Source of the DNA: an uncultured Pelagibacteraceae bacterium | Lineage (GTDB): Bacteria; Pseudomonadota; Alphaproteobacteria; Pelagibacterales; Pelagibacteraceae | DNA: 64,000 bases | Assembly (NCBI GenBank): GCA_902547535.1 | Contig: CACCOB010000002.1 | Coordinates: forward strand, 1-64,000 | Reading direction: 5' to 3' | Program-made: the position numbers and the translations under genes | In this document: piece after piece, positions 49,963-60,224 of the stretch | How the letters are laid out: each line of letters opens with the position of its first letter | How positions within the stretch are numbered: the stretch's first letter is position 1 | Notes under the pieces: model-generated | Database searches by the model: none | What the model was told of the DNA's origin: nothing | What the model saw: only the letters and a program-made list of their open reading frames with translations

Positions 49963-50971
49963 TTTTTATTACAAAAAGTTAGAAGATCCAAAAATAAAAA
50001 GTATTTACTTAAAATTTAAAGAAAAAATATCTAGCTATATTACTAAAGACTTTAGTGTAGCTGTTTCAGGAGGTGAGGACAGCATGGCATTATCATTCTT
50101 AGCCAAATGTTATTCTATAGAAAATAAAAAAAAGTGTTACTTTTTTATTGTAGACCATAACCTAAGAAAAAATTCTTCAAACGAGGCTCATTATGTGAAA
50201 AAAAAACTTAAATTGTTTAAAATTTCCAGCAAAATACTTACTATTAAAAAAGAAAATATATCAAAAAATATTCAATCTTTTGCAAGAGATAATAGATATA
50301 AATTAATTATCAAACAAAGCTTATTAAAAGGGATTGATGTGATTTTGACAGCACATCATAGAGATGATTTGATTGAAAACTTTTTTATAAGATTATTAAG
50401 AGGCTCAGGATTAAAAGGTTTAATTTCATTTAGCAATATTAAATCTAAAATAAAGTTTGATGATAAAATTTATATTCTAAGACCACTAATTGATTTAACT
50501 AAGAAGGATTTAGCATACATTTCAAAGAATACTTTTAATTTTAATGTTAATGATCCTTCTAATTTTGATGAAAAGTTTTTAAGAGTAAAAGTAAGAAAAT
50601 TAATTTCAAATTTAGAGAAAGATGGATTAACTTTTAATAAAATTAAATTATCTCTAAATAATCTAAGCAAAAGTAATTATGCTGTAGATTATTATGTTAA
50701 AAAAAATATTAATGAAAATTCAAATTACTTGAATTTTACCAAAACAATTATTTTAAAGGATGATTTTCTTAAACAACCAGATGAGATAGTCTTTAGATCC
50801 TTTTCAGAAGTGATTCAAAAGGTAGGAAAAAAAGAGACCCTTGCAAGAGGTACAAAAGTTGAGAACTTACTTAAATATTTAAAATCTGTTAACAATCATT
50901 CAAAAAAGACACTTGCAGGATGTATAATTCAAAAAATTGAGAATTCAGTCATTATTTCTCGAGAAAAATGA
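49922..50971 (+). CDS. tilS: tRNA(Ile)-lysidine synthase
   Basis: The N-type ATP pyrophosphatase has FSVAVSGGEDSMALSFLA near residue 45 (SGGxDS loop), FIVDHNLRKNSSNEA near residue 79, LTAHHRDDLIENFFIRLLRGSG near residue 144 (50343-50408) and NFDEKFLRVKVRKL near residue 202. It modifies C34 of the AUA-reading tRNA-Ile to lysidine. I chose ATG 49922; it overlaps the end of cpoB by 41 bp. A longer in-frame start at 49886 and a TTG at 49937 are alternatives. The C-terminal domain is shorter than in E. coli. Confidence 0.87.
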   Translation: MKKKNLSVKKKSHNFYYKKLEDPKIKSIYLKFKEKISSYITKDFSVAVSGGEDSMALSFLAKCYSIENKKKCYFFIVDHNLRKNSSNEAHYVKKKLKLFKISSKILTIKKENISKNIQSFARDNRYKLIIKQSLLKGIDVILTAHHRDDLIENFFIRLLRGSGLKGLISFSNIKSKIKFDDKIYILRPLIDLTKKDLAYISKNTFNFNVNDPSNFDEKFLRVKVRKLISNLEKDGLTFNKIKLSLNNLSKSNYAVDYYVKKNINENSNYLNFTKTIILKDDFLKQPDEIVFRSFSEVIQKVGKKETLARGTKVENLLKYLKSVNNHSKKTLAGCIIQKIENSVIISREK

Positions 50972-51002
50972 TAGAATACTTACAAATTGGAACAAATTGA
51001 CA

Positions 51003-51030
51003 CTTGTTAAATTGATAATAATTCTTAGTT
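51003..51030 (+). promoter_or_regulatory. Candidate RpoH-type promoter of ftsH
   Basis: CTTG at 51003-51006, a 17-bp spacer and CTTAGTT at 51024-51030 resemble the alphaproteobacterial heat-shock promoter pattern as I remember it (CTTG, 17-18 bp, CYTATNT), with one mismatch in the -10. ftsH is a classic heat-shock gene and rpoH is present at 57420. The predicted start would fall almost at the ftsH ATG (51038), implying a leaderless mRNA. Confidence 0.35.
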
Positions 51031-51037
51031 TATATAC

Positions 51038-52930
51038 ATGAATTTCAAAAATCTAGTTATGTGGGCTGTTATAGTAATCCTAACTATTGGACTATATAAT
51101 ATGTTTAAGAATCCACAGGGATCAGTTAATCAAAAAAATAATATAATATTTTCAGAGTTTTTAACACAAGTTGATAATGGAAGAGTTGTGCAAGTAGAAA
51201 TTCAAGGAAAAAACATTAAAGGTGTAATGTCTAATGGAGAAATATTTAGTACTTACGCTCCTGATGATCCAAATTTAATCCAAAAATTAAGTGACAAAGG
51301 AGTTAGCATATCAGCAAGTCCATTAGAGGAAAAAATGCCATCATTGTTTGGGGTACTTTTATCATGGTTTCCGATGCTACTTTTAATTGCAGTTTGGATA
51401 TTTTTTATGAGACAGATGCAAGGTGGCAAAGGTGGAGCGATGGGATTTGGAAAATCTAAAGCCAAAATGATGAACGAAATAAAAGGCAAAGTTACGTTTA
51501 ATGATGTAGCTGGAGTAGAAGAAGCTAAAGAAGAAGTTGAAGAAGTAGTAGAATTCTTAAAAGATCCTAAAAAGTTTAGTAGACTAGGGGGAAAAATACC
51601 AAGAGGATGTCTTTTGGTTGGACCTCCAGGAACTGGTAAAACTTTATTAGCTAGAGCAATAGCAGGTGAGGCTGGCGTTCCCTTCTTTACAATATCGGGC
51701 TCAGACTTTGTTGAAATGTTTGTTGGTGTAGGAGCTTCAAGAGTTAGAGATATGTTTGAGCAAGGAAAAAAACATTCACCATGTATTATATTTATTGATG
51801 AAATTGATGCTGTGGGAAGAAGTAGAGGTGCAGGTTTAGGTGGCGGTAACGATGAAAGAGAACAAACACTCAACCAATTACTTGTGGAGATGGATGGCTT
51901 CGATACAAATGAAGGTGTAATAATAATTGCAGCAACTAACAGACCGGATGTGCTTGATCCAGCTTTATTAAGACCTGGAAGATTTGATAGACAAGTAGTA
52001 GTTTCTAATCCTGACTTAATAGGAAGAGAAAAGATATTAAAAGTACATGCTAAGAAAATATCAATGGCCCCAGATGTAAATTTAAGAACAATAGCTCGAG
52101 GAACTCCTGGGTTTTCTGGTGCAGATCTTGCAAATTTAGTTAATGAAGCTGCGTTACTGGCAGCGCGAAAAAATAAAAGAATAGTTACTTATATGGAATT
52201 CGAGGAAGCTAAAGATAAAGTAATGATGGGGTCCGAGAGAAGATCAATGGTGATGAGCGAGGAAGAGAAAAAACTAACTGCTTATCATGAGGCTGGCCAT
52301 GCAATTGTTACTATAAATGAAAAGGCAGCATATCCTATACATAAAGCAACAATAATTCCAAGAGGTAGAGCATTGGGAATGGTAATGCAACTACCGGAGA
52401 GAGATGAAGTATCTCAAACAAGGGAACAACTACATGCACAAATGGCTATTGCAATGGGAGGTAGAGTTGCAGAAGAAATTATATTTGGTGATGATAAAGT
52501 CACTACTGGTGCAGCTAGTGACATAGAGCAGGCCACAAAAAGAGCAAGAGCTATGGTGATGAGAGCAGGTTTAAGTAAAGAACTTGGTCCAGTTGCCTAC
52601 GGTGAAAATGAGGAAGAAGTTTTCCTTGGAAGATCGGTTGCAAGACAACAAAATATGTCTGAGGAAACTGCAAGAAAAGTAGATACGGAGATAAGAAAAT
52701 TTGTTGATCAAGGTTATGATAGAGCAAAAAAAGTTTTGACTGATAAAATTGACGACTTGCATAAATTAGCTAAAGCATTACTTACTTACGAAACATTGAC
52801 GGGCCAGGAAATTGAGGACATAGTGAATAAAAATTTATATCCAAAAAATAAAGAAGATTTAAAAGTAGAGGAAGATGATCAAAGCTCTGCGTTAGGCTCA
52901 ATGGGATTAAAACCAAAGATTGTCCACTAG
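51038..52930 (+). CDS. ftsH: ATP-dependent zinc metalloprotease FtsH
   Basis: The 630-residue protein has two membrane helices (about residues 5-22 and 103-122) flanking a periplasmic domain, then an AAA module with GPPGTGKT near residue 198 (Walker A), [12 protein letters not shown] near residue 250 (Walker B) and [20 protein letters not shown] in the SRH near residue 306 (51934-51993). The zinc site is HEAGH near residue 418. It degrades damaged membrane proteins and regulatory proteins such as sigma-32. Start and length are normal; no Shine-Dalgarno is visible. Confidence 0.97.
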   Translation: MNFKNLVMWAVIVILTIGLYNMFKNPQGSVNQKNNIIFSEFLTQVDNGRVVQVEIQGKNIKGVMSNGEIFSTYAPDDPNLIQKLSDKGVSISASPLEEKMPSLFGVLLSWFPMLLLIAVWIFFMRQMQGGKGGAMGFGKSKAKMMNEIKGKVTFNDVAGVEEAKEEVEEVVEFLKDPKKFSRLGGKIPRGCLLVGPPGTGKTLLARAIAGEAGVPFFTISGSDFVEMFVGVGASRVRDMFEQGKKHSPCIIFIDEIDAVGRSRGAGLGGGNDEREQTLNQLLVEMDGFDTNEGVIIIAATNRPDVLDPALLRPGRFDRQVVVSNPDLIGREKILKVHAKKISMAPDVNLRTIARGTPGFSGADLANLVNEAALLAARKNKRIVTYMEFEEAKDKVMMGSERRSMVMSEEEKKLTAYHEAGHAIVTINEKAAYPIHKATIIPRGRALGMVMQLPERDEVSQTREQLHAQMAIAMGGRVAEEIIFGDDKVTTGAASDIEQATKRARAMVMRAGLSKELGPVAYGENEEEVFLGRSVARQQNMSEETARKVDTEIRKFVDQGYDRAKKVLTDKIDDLHKLAKALLTYETLTGQEIEDIVNKNLYPKNKEDLKVEEDDQSSALGSMGLKPKIVH

Positions 52931-52936
52931 AATTTA

Positions 52937-53989
52937 ATGCAGAAATATTACACAAGAGCGTGTAATTTTTATTATAACAAAACATCCAGAGAAAAAGTTA
53001 AAAAAAAAATTTCACTTCCAGTTAGTGGTAACAAATCACTCTCGTTTGATACAATTGAAATCATTACCAGGACCAACAAAAAAAAAATAAATATTAGAAG
53101 TATTAAAAATCTTCCATCAAAAATTAAAAAAAAAGTTTTAATTGATATAAATAATATTTTAAGAGCTAAAAAAATTCCTAAATTGAAATTTAATAATATA
53201 CCAATATTCATGGGTGTTTTAAATATTACGCCTGATAGTTTTTCTGATGGTGGAAAATTTAATAATAAAAATTCTGCAAGAAAACAGATAAATAAACTAA
53301 TTGACGATGGAGCAATGATAATTGATGTAGGTGGAGAGTCTACTAGACCAGGCTCCAAAGGAGTTTCTCAAACAGAGGAGTGGCTGAGAGTAAATAAAGT
53401 CATGAGTTATTTAAAATCTAAAAAATTTTTTGTCTCGTTAGATACTAGAAAAAGTTTTGTAATGAAAAAAGCTTCAAAATATAAACTAGACCTAATTAAT
53501 GATATATCCGGCCTAAGCTATGACAAGGAGACAATTAATTTTTTAAAAAAAAGTAAATTACCATTTGTTCTTCATCATATGAAAGGAGATACAAAGACTA
53601 TGCAAAGAAATCCTGATTACAATAACGTTTTATTAGATATATACGATTTTTTTGAGGATAGGTTGAAGCTCATTAGAAAAAGTGGAATTAAACATAATCA
53701 TATCATTTTAGATCCTGGAATAGGATTTGGTAAAAATGTGAAACATAATATTACTCTAATTAATAACGTTTCTATTTTTCATTCTTTAGGATTACCAGTA
53801 ATGTTAGGAATTTCCAGAAAGAGGTTTATAAAAGATATATCTGGAAATAATGATAGCAAAGAAAGATTAGGTGGGACTGTGTCCTCAAGTATTTTTAGCA
53901 TGTTACAAGGAGTACAGATACTTAGGGTCCATGATGTAAATGAAGTCAACCAAGGAATAAAAGTTTTTAAAAAATTGAATTTTAACTAA
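52937..53989 (+). CDS. folP: Dihydropteroate synthase
   Basis: The 350-residue protein has the TIM-barrel core from about residue 90: FMGVLNITPDSFSDGG near residue 91, IIDVGGESTRPGS near residue 124, SLDTRKSFV near residue 161, LINDISGL near residue 179, FVLHHMKGDTKTMQ near residue 205 and LDPGIGFGKN near residue 252. It joins pteridine diphosphate and p-aminobenzoate in folate synthesis. About 85 extra N-terminal residues precede the core, as in some alphaproteobacterial forms. It starts 6 bp after ftsH and abuts glmM. Confidence 0.93.
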   Translation: MQKYYTRACNFYYNKTSREKVKKKISLPVSGNKSLSFDTIEIITRTNKKKINIRSIKNLPSKIKKKVLIDINNILRAKKIPKLKFNNIPIFMGVLNITPDSFSDGGKFNNKNSARKQINKLIDDGAMIIDVGGESTRPGSKGVSQTEEWLRVNKVMSYLKSKKFFVSLDTRKSFVMKKASKYKLDLINDISGLSYDKETINFLKKSKLPFVLHHMKGDTKTMQRNPDYNNVLLDIYDFFEDRLKLIRKSGIKHNHIILDPGIGFGKNVKHNITLINNVSIFHSLGLPVMLGISRKRFIKDISGNNDSKERLGGTVSSSIFSMLQGVQILRVHDVNEVNQGIKVFKKLNFN

Positions 53990-55338
53990 TGATAAAAAAA
54001 TATTTTGGAACAGATGGAATAAGAGGAAAGGTAAATGGAGACAAAATAAATGGTTACATGTTTTTTAAGTTTGGTTTAGCTGCTGGTACATATTTTAAAA
54101 ATCAAAAAAAAAATAAACAGATAGCAATTATTGCAAAAGATACAAGGTTATCAGGATATACACTTGAGCCAGCATTGGTATCTGGTTTAACATCAGCAGG
54201 AATGCATGTTTTTACTTTTGGACCACTGCCAACAAATGGGTTAGCGATGCTTACAAAAAAAATGAAAGCTAATATGGGCATCATGATCACAGCATCCCAT
54301 AATCCTTATTATGACAATGGTTTAAAATTATTTGGACCTGATGGACTAAAATTATCTGATAAAATAGAAAAAAAAATAGAAAAGCTAATTGACTCTAAAA
54401 TATCAAAAAAATTATCAAATCCTAAAATATTAGGTAGGGTTAAAAGATTAGAGAATGGCTCAAATAAATATATCGAAATATTAAAAACAAATTTTCCTAA
54501 ACAATTTAATTTAAGAGGTTTAAAAATAACAATAGATTGTGCTAATGGAGCTGCATATAAAGTAGGGCCTCAATTGCTAAGATCATTGGGTGCTATAGTT
54601 TATGAAATTGGAACTTCCCCAAATGGATTTAATATAAATAAGAGATGTGGCTCTACATTTCCAAATAAAATTAAATATCATACAAAAAAAAATAAATCCC
54701 ATATTGGTGTTTCTTTAGATGGTGATGCAGATAGAATTATTATTTGTGATGAAAAGGGAAACATTATTGATGGAGATAAAATAATAGCTATGCTAGCATC
54801 AAGATGGAAAAGAAAAAAAATTCTAAAAGGTGGTGTTGTAGGTACCCTTATGTCAAACTATGGATTACAAAAATATTTTTCTAAAAATAAGATAAAGTTT
54901 ATAAGATCTAAAGTTGGTGATCGATATGTAAAAGAAGCAATGCAGAAAAGTAAATTTAACTTAGGAGGAGAGCAATCTGGACATATTATCCTTGGCAAAT
55001 TTGCGACTACAGGCGATGGTTTATTGGTAGCATTAGAAATTCTATTTTCTATGAGAAAAGGCAAAAAGGCGAGTGAGGTATTTGAGAATTTTATACCTAC
55101 TCCTCAATTATTAGAAAATGTTGAGGTAAAAGATAAATCCATAATAAATAATGTAAAGTGCAAAAATGCAATTAAAAAAGCAAATAGTTTAATAAAAGGA
55201 AAAGGTAGAATGTTAGTAAGAAAGTCTGGAACAGAACCGGTAGTAAGAATAATGTGTGAAAGTGAAGATACAACTATGCTTTCAAAATGTGTTAATACTG
55301 TAAAAAAATCAATTATCAAACTTGAAAATAAAATCTAA
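53989..55338 (+). CDS. glmM: Phosphoglucosamine mutase
   Basis: This 449-residue enzyme starts YFGTDGIRGKVNG and has MITASHNPYYDNGLKLFG near residue 98, whose Ser is the phosphorylated residue, SLDGDADRIII near residue 243 (metal loop), GGEQSGHIILG near residue 326 and VRKSGTEPVVRIM near residue 406. It makes glucosamine-1-phosphate for UDP-GlcNAc, needed for cell wall and for the island's glycans. Its stop overlaps thiD by 17 bp. Confidence 0.96.
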   Translation: MIKKYFGTDGIRGKVNGDKINGYMFFKFGLAAGTYFKNQKKNKQIAIIAKDTRLSGYTLEPALVSGLTSAGMHVFTFGPLPTNGLAMLTKKMKANMGIMITASHNPYYDNGLKLFGPDGLKLSDKIEKKIEKLIDSKISKKLSNPKILGRVKRLENGSNKYIEILKTNFPKQFNLRGLKITIDCANGAAYKVGPQLLRSLGAIVYEIGTSPNGFNINKRCGSTFPNKIKYHTKKNKSHIGVSLDGDADRIIICDEKGNIIDGDKIIAMLASRWKRKKILKGGVVGTLMSNYGLQKYFSKNKIKFIRSKVGDRYVKEAMQKSKFNLGGEQSGHIILGKFATTGDGLLVALEILFSMRKGKKASEVFENFIPTPQLLENVEVKDKSIINNVKCKNAIKKANSLIKGKGRMLVRKSGTEPVVRIMCESEDTTMLSKCVNTVKKSIIKLENKI

Positions 55339-56134
55339 AATTTTGATTATTGCTGGTTCAGACTCTTCTGGAGGTGCAGGTATACAAGCAGACATTAAAA
55401 CTGTTACATCGCTTGGCTCGTATGCAATGACTGCTATAACTGCTGTAACATCACAAAATACTACAGGTGTTAAGTCAATAATACCAGTGAATAGTAAAGA
55501 AATTTCTAACCAAATTGAATTTACTGCAAATGATATAAAACCAGACGCTTTTAAAATTGGAATGCTTCATTCAAAAGAAGTTATAAATTCAGTAATAAAA
55601 TCCTTAAAAAGGATAAAAGCAAAAAAAATAATATTAGATCCTGTGATGGTTGCAAAGGGTGGAAAAAAATTAATAAACGACTCAGCTATTAAAGTTTTAA
55701 AAAATAAACTCTTATCTGAAGTAGATTTAATTACTCCAAATATACCTGAAGCTGAAATTTTAACTAATTCAAAAATATCAACTACTCAGGACGTAATTTT
55801 AGCTGGTAAGTATCTAATTGAATTAGGTGCAAAAAATGTTCTTATTAAAGGTGGTCATTTAAATTATAAAGATATTCAAGACATATTTATTAATAAAAAA
55901 GAAATCTCAATCTTCAAAAATAAGAAAATAAATACAAAAAATAGCCATGGCACTGGGTGTACTCTTTCTAGCGCTATAGCTACCTACTTTTCATGTGGAA
56001 AAACTTTAAAGAAATCTTGTGAAATGGCAATTAAATATGTAAATCATTCATTAAGAACTCAACCAAACTTAGGGAAAGGCCACGGTCCTGTGAATCATTT
56101 AAATAGTATACAAATAAAAAAATATTTTAGATGA
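55322..56134 (+). CDS. thiD: Hydroxymethylpyrimidine/phosphomethylpyrimidine kinase
   Basis: The 270-residue ribokinase-fold enzyme has [21 protein letters not shown] near residue 7 (55340-55402), [18 protein letters not shown] near residue 30, [10 protein letters not shown] near residue 105, [10 protein letters not shown] near residue 136 and [16 protein letters not shown] near residue 207 (anion hole and base). It phosphorylates HMP for thiamine synthesis. Known SAR11 isolates need the pyrimidine precursor HMP from seawater, and a salvage ThiD fits that. The start is TTG within the end of glmM. Confidence 0.93.
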   Translation: MKIKSKILIIAGSDSSGGAGIQADIKTVTSLGSYAMTAITAVTSQNTTGVKSIIPVNSKEISNQIEFTANDIKPDAFKIGMLHSKEVINSVIKSLKRIKAKKIILDPVMVAKGGKKLINDSAIKVLKNKLLSEVDLITPNIPEAEILTNSKISTTQDVILAGKYLIELGAKNVLIKGGHLNYKDIQDIFINKKEISIFKNKKINTKNSHGTGCTLSSAIATYFSCGKTLKKSCEMAIKYVNHSLRTQPNLGKGHGPVNHLNSIQIKKYFR

Positions 56135-57423
56135 AAAATGTAGTTGTAGTTGGTTCGCAGTGGGGAGATGAAGGAAAGGGTAAAATTGTTGATTGGCTCT
56201 CTAGTGAGGCTGATGTAATAGTAAGATTTCAAGGTGGACATAACGCTGGTCATACTCTTGTTATAGACGGTGTAATTTATAAATTAAGACTCTTACCATC
56301 AGGAATTGTAAGAAAAAATAAAATATCTATAATTGGAAATGGAGTAGTGGTTGATCCATGGGCACTGCTATATGAAATTGACGAAATTAAATCTAAAAGT
56401 GTAGAAGTTAACTCTGATAATTTAATTTTGTCTGAGGCAGCAACTCTTATCTTGCCATTTCATAAAGAAATGGACGAGATTAGAGAAGACGCAGCAGGAA
56501 AATCCAAAATAGGTACAACAAGAAGAGGAATAGGACCAGCATATGAAGATAAGATTGGGAGAAGATCAATAAGAGTGATGGATCTTGCATCAGAAAGTAA
56601 TTTAGATAAAAGATTAGACGCAGTATTAAGTCATCATAATGCCATAAGAAAAGGTTTAGGAAAAACAGAATTTAAAAAAGAGCAATTAAAAAAAGATTTG
56701 TTGAATATTGCGCCGCAAATACTTAAATTTTCACAGCCAGTATGGAAAAAAATAGATGAATTTAAATCTCAAAACAAAAAAATATTATTTGAAGGTGCGC
56801 AGGGAGTTCTTTTGGACGTTGACCATGGTACTTATCCATTTGTAACCTCTTCTAATACTGTCGCTTCGTCTGCGGCAACTGGCTCAGGATGTGGTATAAA
56901 CTCTATTAACTATGTTTTAGGGATTACAAAAGCATATACAACAAGAGTTGGAGAAGGTCCTTTTCCAACAGAACTTAAAGATGATATAGGTGACTTACTC
57001 GGAACAAGAGGAAAAGAATTTGGAACCGTCACAAGTCGAAAAAGAAGATGTGGTTGGTTTGATGGGGTCCTTGTAAGACAAACTCTTAAAATTTCAGGAA
57101 TTAATGGAATTGCCTTAACTAAACTGGATGTGCTAGACGAGCTAGATGAAATTAAAATATGTATTGCTTACGAGATAAATGGAAAAAAATATGATTACCT
57201 CCCAGCTTCAGTGGATGATCAATTTGCAGCTAAACCAATATATAAATCATTTCAAGGTTGGAAATCTTCAACTGTGGGTATAAAAAAATTTGAAGAACTA
57301 CCGGAAAATGCAAAAAATTATATAAAAGAGTTGGAAAAGTTTGTAGAGACCAGAATTTCAAGTATTTCCACTAGTCCAGAGAGAAATGATACGATCTTAA
57401 TTCAAGATCCTTTTAATCTTTAA
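56131..57423 (+). CDS. purA: Adenylosuccinate synthetase
   Basis: The 430-residue GTPase-like enzyme begins [20 protein letters not shown] (P-loop-like GDEGKGK), then [10 protein letters not shown] near residue 34, [14 protein letters not shown] near residue 128, [15 protein letters not shown] near residue 223, [12 protein letters not shown] near residue 271 and [12 protein letters not shown] near residue 303. It converts IMP and aspartate to adenylosuccinate. Its stop overlaps thiD at the start (4 bp) and the convergent rpoH by 4 bp at the end. Confidence 0.97.
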   Translation: MKNVVVVGSQWGDEGKGKIVDWLSSEADVIVRFQGGHNAGHTLVIDGVIYKLRLLPSGIVRKNKISIIGNGVVVDPWALLYEIDEIKSKSVEVNSDNLILSEAATLILPFHKEMDEIREDAAGKSKIGTTRRGIGPAYEDKIGRRSIRVMDLASESNLDKRLDAVLSHHNAIRKGLGKTEFKKEQLKKDLLNIAPQILKFSQPVWKKIDEFKSQNKKILFEGAQGVLLDVDHGTYPFVTSSNTVASSAATGSGCGINSINYVLGITKAYTTRVGEGPFPTELKDDIGDLLGTRGKEFGTVTSRKRRCGWFDGVLVRQTLKISGINGIALTKLDVLDELDEIKICIAYEINGKKYDYLPASVDDQFAAKPIYKSFQGWKSSTVGIKKFEELPENAKNYIKELEKFVETRISSISTSPERNDTILIQDPFNL

Positions 57424-58310
57424 TTTGCTGGCAATAAGTTTTTTGATTTAGCTGAGTTAAGCATGTGCTTTTGAAGCTTTTCAAAAGCTTTATTTTCTAT
57501 TTGTCTTACTCTTTCTCTACTTATCTTATACTTTTTACTTAGCTCGTCTAAAGTTATAGGATCATCAGTTAATCTTCTTGAGTATAAAATTTTTTTTTCT
57601 CTTTCATTTAAAATTTTAATTGAATCTTGAAGTAAATCTTTTCTTTGTTCCATTTCTTCATTTTGAGCAATTTTTAATTCATGATCCATATTATTATCAA
57701 CTACCCAGTCTTGCCACTCATCTCCATCTTCACCTATTGGTGCATTTAAGGATTGTTCTTTTCCTGAAAGTCTTCTATTCATTGAAACAACTTCACTCTC
57801 ACTTACTGAAAGTCTTTTAGCTATATCCTGCACTTGTTCTTTTCTGAGATCCCCTTCTGATCGAGGAGCAATTTGATTTTTAATTTTTTTTAGATTAAAA
57901 AAAAGTTTTTTCTGCGCTGTCGTTGTTCCTATTTTCACTAAACTCCATGACCTTAATATATATTCTTGTATCGAAGCTTTGATCCACCACATTGCATAAG
58001 TTGCAAGTCTAAAACCCTTCTCTGGTTCAAATTTTTTTACTGCTTGCATTAATCCTACATTACCTTCAGATATCATCTCATTAAGAGGTAAACCGTAACC
58101 TTTGTAGCCCATTGCTATCTTTGCAACTAATCTCAAATGGCTCGTTACAAGTTTTTCTGCTGATTTTACATTTCCAGTTGATTGCCAATTTTTAGCCAAC
58201 ATATACTCCTCTTCAGCTGCAAGCATTGGAAATTTCTTAATCTGATCCAGGTATGCAGCTAATCCACCTTCATTTGAAAGTGTCGGCAAGTTATAAGTAT
58301 TTTTATTCAT
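57420..58310 (-). CDS. rpoH: RNA polymerase sigma factor RpoH (sigma-32)
   Basis: The 296-residue sigma factor has region 2 with [19 protein letters not shown] near residue 63, [38 protein letters not shown] in pieces ([22 protein letters not shown]) near residues 87-113, and the RpoH-box [14 protein letters not shown] near residue 130. Region 4 is at about 230-285, with [19 protein letters not shown] as the -35-binding helix-turn-helix. It directs heat-shock transcription. The convergent overlap with purA leaves no room for a terminator between them. Confidence 0.95.
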   Translation of the reverse strand: MNKNTYNLPTLSNEGGLAAYLDQIKKFPMLAAEEEYMLAKNWQSTGNVKSAEKLVTSHLRLVAKIAMGYKGYGLPLNEMISEGNVGLMQAVKKFEPEKGFRLATYAMWWIKASIQEYILRSWSLVKIGTTTAQKKLFFNLKKIKNQIAPRSEGDLRKEQVQDIAKRLSVSESEVVSMNRRLSGKEQSLNAPIGEDGDEWQDWVVDNNMDHELKIAQNEEMEQRKDLLQDSIKILNEREKKILYSRRLTDDPITLDELSKKYKISRERVRQIENKAFEKLQKHMLNSAKSKNLLPAN

Positions 58311-58353
58311 CAGAAGTATTTATTTAATAAATAAAAAATTTTTTACAATGTTT

Positions 58354-59334
58354 TTATTGCTTGATTTTTCTTAGTTTTTTTAAAATCTGTTCTAAATCTA
58401 ATGGTAATTTTGATGTAAATTTAAGCCTTGTATTATTTTTGGGATGATTAAAGTCAATAGTTTTCGCATGTAAAAATTGTCTATTTAATCTAGTTATACT
58501 ATCGTCAAGTTCACTATCAATATTAATAAATTTTTTGAATTTTTTTTTGTATTTTTTGTCACCTAAAATATTATTACCTTTGTAAGACAAATGAACTCTT
58601 ATTTGGTGTGTTCTTCCTGTTTCTAGTTTGCATTCAACAAGGCTAAATGTCGGAATTTTTTCATTCTCAAATATTTCTAAAGTTTTATAATTTGTTATAG
58701 CTTTTTTCCCTTTCTTGGTTGAAACTTCCATCATTTGTCTGTTTCTTGAACTTCGCGTTATCAAAGTTTCAATTTTCCCATTTTGAGGTCTTATTTTACC
58801 CCAGACCAAAGCTTGGTAAACCCTTGAAATAGAATGGTCTGAAAATTGTTTTGATAAATTCTCGTGTGAGGCATTATTTTTGGCGACAACTATTAATCCA
58901 GATGTATCTTTATCTATCCTGTGAACAATTCCTGGCCTTAGTTCTTTTCCAATATTTGATAAATTTTTACTATCATAGTTAATCAATGCATTTACAATTG
59001 TGTTGTTATAGTTTCCTGGTCCAGGATGCATAGAAATTCCAGCAGATTTATTGATAACTATTAAATCTTTATCTTCATAAACAATATCTAAAAGATATTT
59101 ATATGGTTCAAGTGTCTCTTTTTTTGGCTCTGAAATCTCGAAATAAATTTCATCATTCAATTTTATTTTCTTTGAAGGATCTTTAACAATAATATTATTA
59201 ATTTTTAATTTATTTTCTAAAATTAAACTTTTTACTCTTGATCTACTTAATTTTCTATCCTGATTGGATAATAGAATATCTACTCTTAAATTATCTTCTT
59301 TATTTTTGACTTTTATATTTATAAAACTTTTCAT
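58354..59334 (-). CDS. rluD: RluD-family 23S rRNA pseudouridine synthase
   Basis: The 326-residue protein has an S4 domain at residues 6-75 (RVDILLSNQDRKLSRSRVKS, 59260-59201) and the catalytic domain with LIVINKSAGISMHPG near residue 90 and GIVHRIDKDTSGLIVVAKN near residue 130, where HRIDKDTSG carries the catalytic Asp. GRTHQIRVHLSYKG near residue 247 is the second motif. I start at ATG 59334, because a start 12 codons further up would run into tRNA-Arg. It modifies helix 69 of 23S rRNA in relatives. Confidence 0.92.
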   Translation of the reverse strand: MKSFINIKVKNKEDNLRVDILLSNQDRKLSRSRVKSLILENKLKINNIIVKDPSKKIKLNDEIYFEISEPKKETLEPYKYLLDIVYEDKDLIVINKSAGISMHPGPGNYNNTIVNALINYDSKNLSNIGKELRPGIVHRIDKDTSGLIVVAKNNASHENLSKQFSDHSISRVYQALVWGKIRPQNGKIETLITRSSRNRQMMEVSTKKGKKAITNYKTLEIFENEKIPTFSLVECKLETGRTHQIRVHLSYKGNNILGDKKYKKKFKKFINIDSELDDSITRLNRQFLHAKTIDFNHPKNNTRLKFTSKLPLDLEQILKKLRKIKQ

Positions 59335-59355
59335 TTTGATATAAATATACAATAT

Positions 59356-59432
59356 GCGCTTGTAGCTCAACTGGATAGAGCGCCAGATTTCGGCTCTGGA
59401 GGTTCAGGGTTCGACTCCTTGCGGGCGCACCA
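59356..59432 (+). tRNA. tRNA-Arg (UCG)
   Basis: The 77-nt cloverleaf has acceptor arms GCGCTTG and CGGGCGC (with two G-U pairs), D stem GCTC/GAGC, anticodon stem CCAGA/TCTGG with loop TTTCGGC, and T stem CAGGG/CCTTG (one G-U) with TTCGACT loop, followed by ACCA with the CCA encoded. The anticodon at 34-36 is TCG, so it reads CGA and probably other CGN arginine codons. It is on the + strand between two minus-strand genes, 21 bp from the rluD start and touching the stop codon of the ABC permease gene. Confidence 0.95.
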
Positions 59433-60224
59433 TTATTCACCCATATTAATTAAAGTTCCCTTATTTTTTGCAGCATTGAAAGAATAGTAAAACAAAGCTA
59501 TTGAAAGAGAAAAATAAAAAGCATTCCACATAAAAGCATAGTAAACATTTTGAATATTAACTGTTTGGTTAATCAAAATATTTCTAGCTTCTTCAAATAT
59601 ATAAACTAATGGGAGAACATATGCTATTTTTTGAAATATTTCTGGAAGAGTTTCTATTGGATAATAAATACATCCAAAGGGTGCGAGTAAAAACATTGTT
59701 GACCATGCAATATTTTCAAATGAAGGACCAAATCTAAGCAAACCAGAGGAAACTAAAATACCAAGTGTAATTCCAAAAATATAAAGACTTAAGAAAAGAA
59801 AAAATAAAAATATGCCTAAATCTAAAATTGAAATTCCAAACAATGGGGATGTTAGTAAAATTGCTGGAACCAGACCAATTAGTGATCTAATTAAAGCAGT
59901 TATAACAAGTGAAGTTAAAATCTCACCAATTCTCATCGGTGCTATGAAAAGATTAGTAAAATTTCTACTCCAAATTTCTTCTAAAAAAAGCATATTGAAA
60001 CCAATACTTGTTCTAAACAGAAAATCATAAAGTATTGCGCAGGTGAGAATTACTCCAACTGCATTATTGTAATAAGTTGTATGAGTAGCAAAAAAATTAG
60101 ATATAAATCCCCATAATGTTATTTGAATAGATGGCCAGTAAACTAAATCTAATATTCTAGGAAATGATCTAGTGATTAGATAAAAATGTCTTAAAAATAA
60201 ACCATATATTCTAGTTAAACTCAC
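59433..60224 (-). CDS. ABC-2 type transporter permease
   Basis: The 263-residue membrane protein has six hydrophobic segments and the ABC-2 (DrrB/NodJ-like) layout, with LFLEEIWSRNFTNLFIAPMRIGEI near residue 80 (59985-59914) as the conserved cytoplasmic loop and FGCIYYPIETLPEIFQKIAYVLPLVYIFE near residue 187 as the ABC-2 signature region. It pairs with the ATPase gene upstream (14-bp overlap) to form an exporter of polysaccharide, lipid or drug type. The substrate is unknown. The stop codon abuts tRNA-Arg. Confidence 0.88.
   Translation of the reverse strand: MSLTRIYGLFLRHFYLITRSFPRILDLVYWPSIQITLWGFISNFFATHTTYYNNAVGVILTCAILYDFLFRTSIGFNMLFLEEIWSRNFTNLFIAPMRIGEILTSLVITALIRSLIGLVPAILLTSPLFGISILDLGIFLFFLFLSLYIFGITLGILVSSGLLRFGPSFENIAWSTMFLLAPFGCIYYPIETLPEIFQKIAYVLPLVYIFEEARNILINQTVNIQNVYYAFMWNAFYFSLSIALFYYSFNAAKNKGTLINMGE

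Noticed and set aside
51253-51873. Long open frame (206 codons) antisense to ftsH
   Set aside because: It lies wholly within the conserved ftsH AAA region, and its composition mirrors the opposite strand's codon pattern; no family resemblance or start context supports it.
52972-53358. Open frame of 128 codons antisense to folP
   Set aside because: It is fully inside a well-supported folP gene, and the antisense product has no motif.
59335-59370. Upstream start for rluD at 59370
   Set aside because: It would overlap tRNA-Arg and add residues absent from the family; ATG 59334 fits the S4 domain start.
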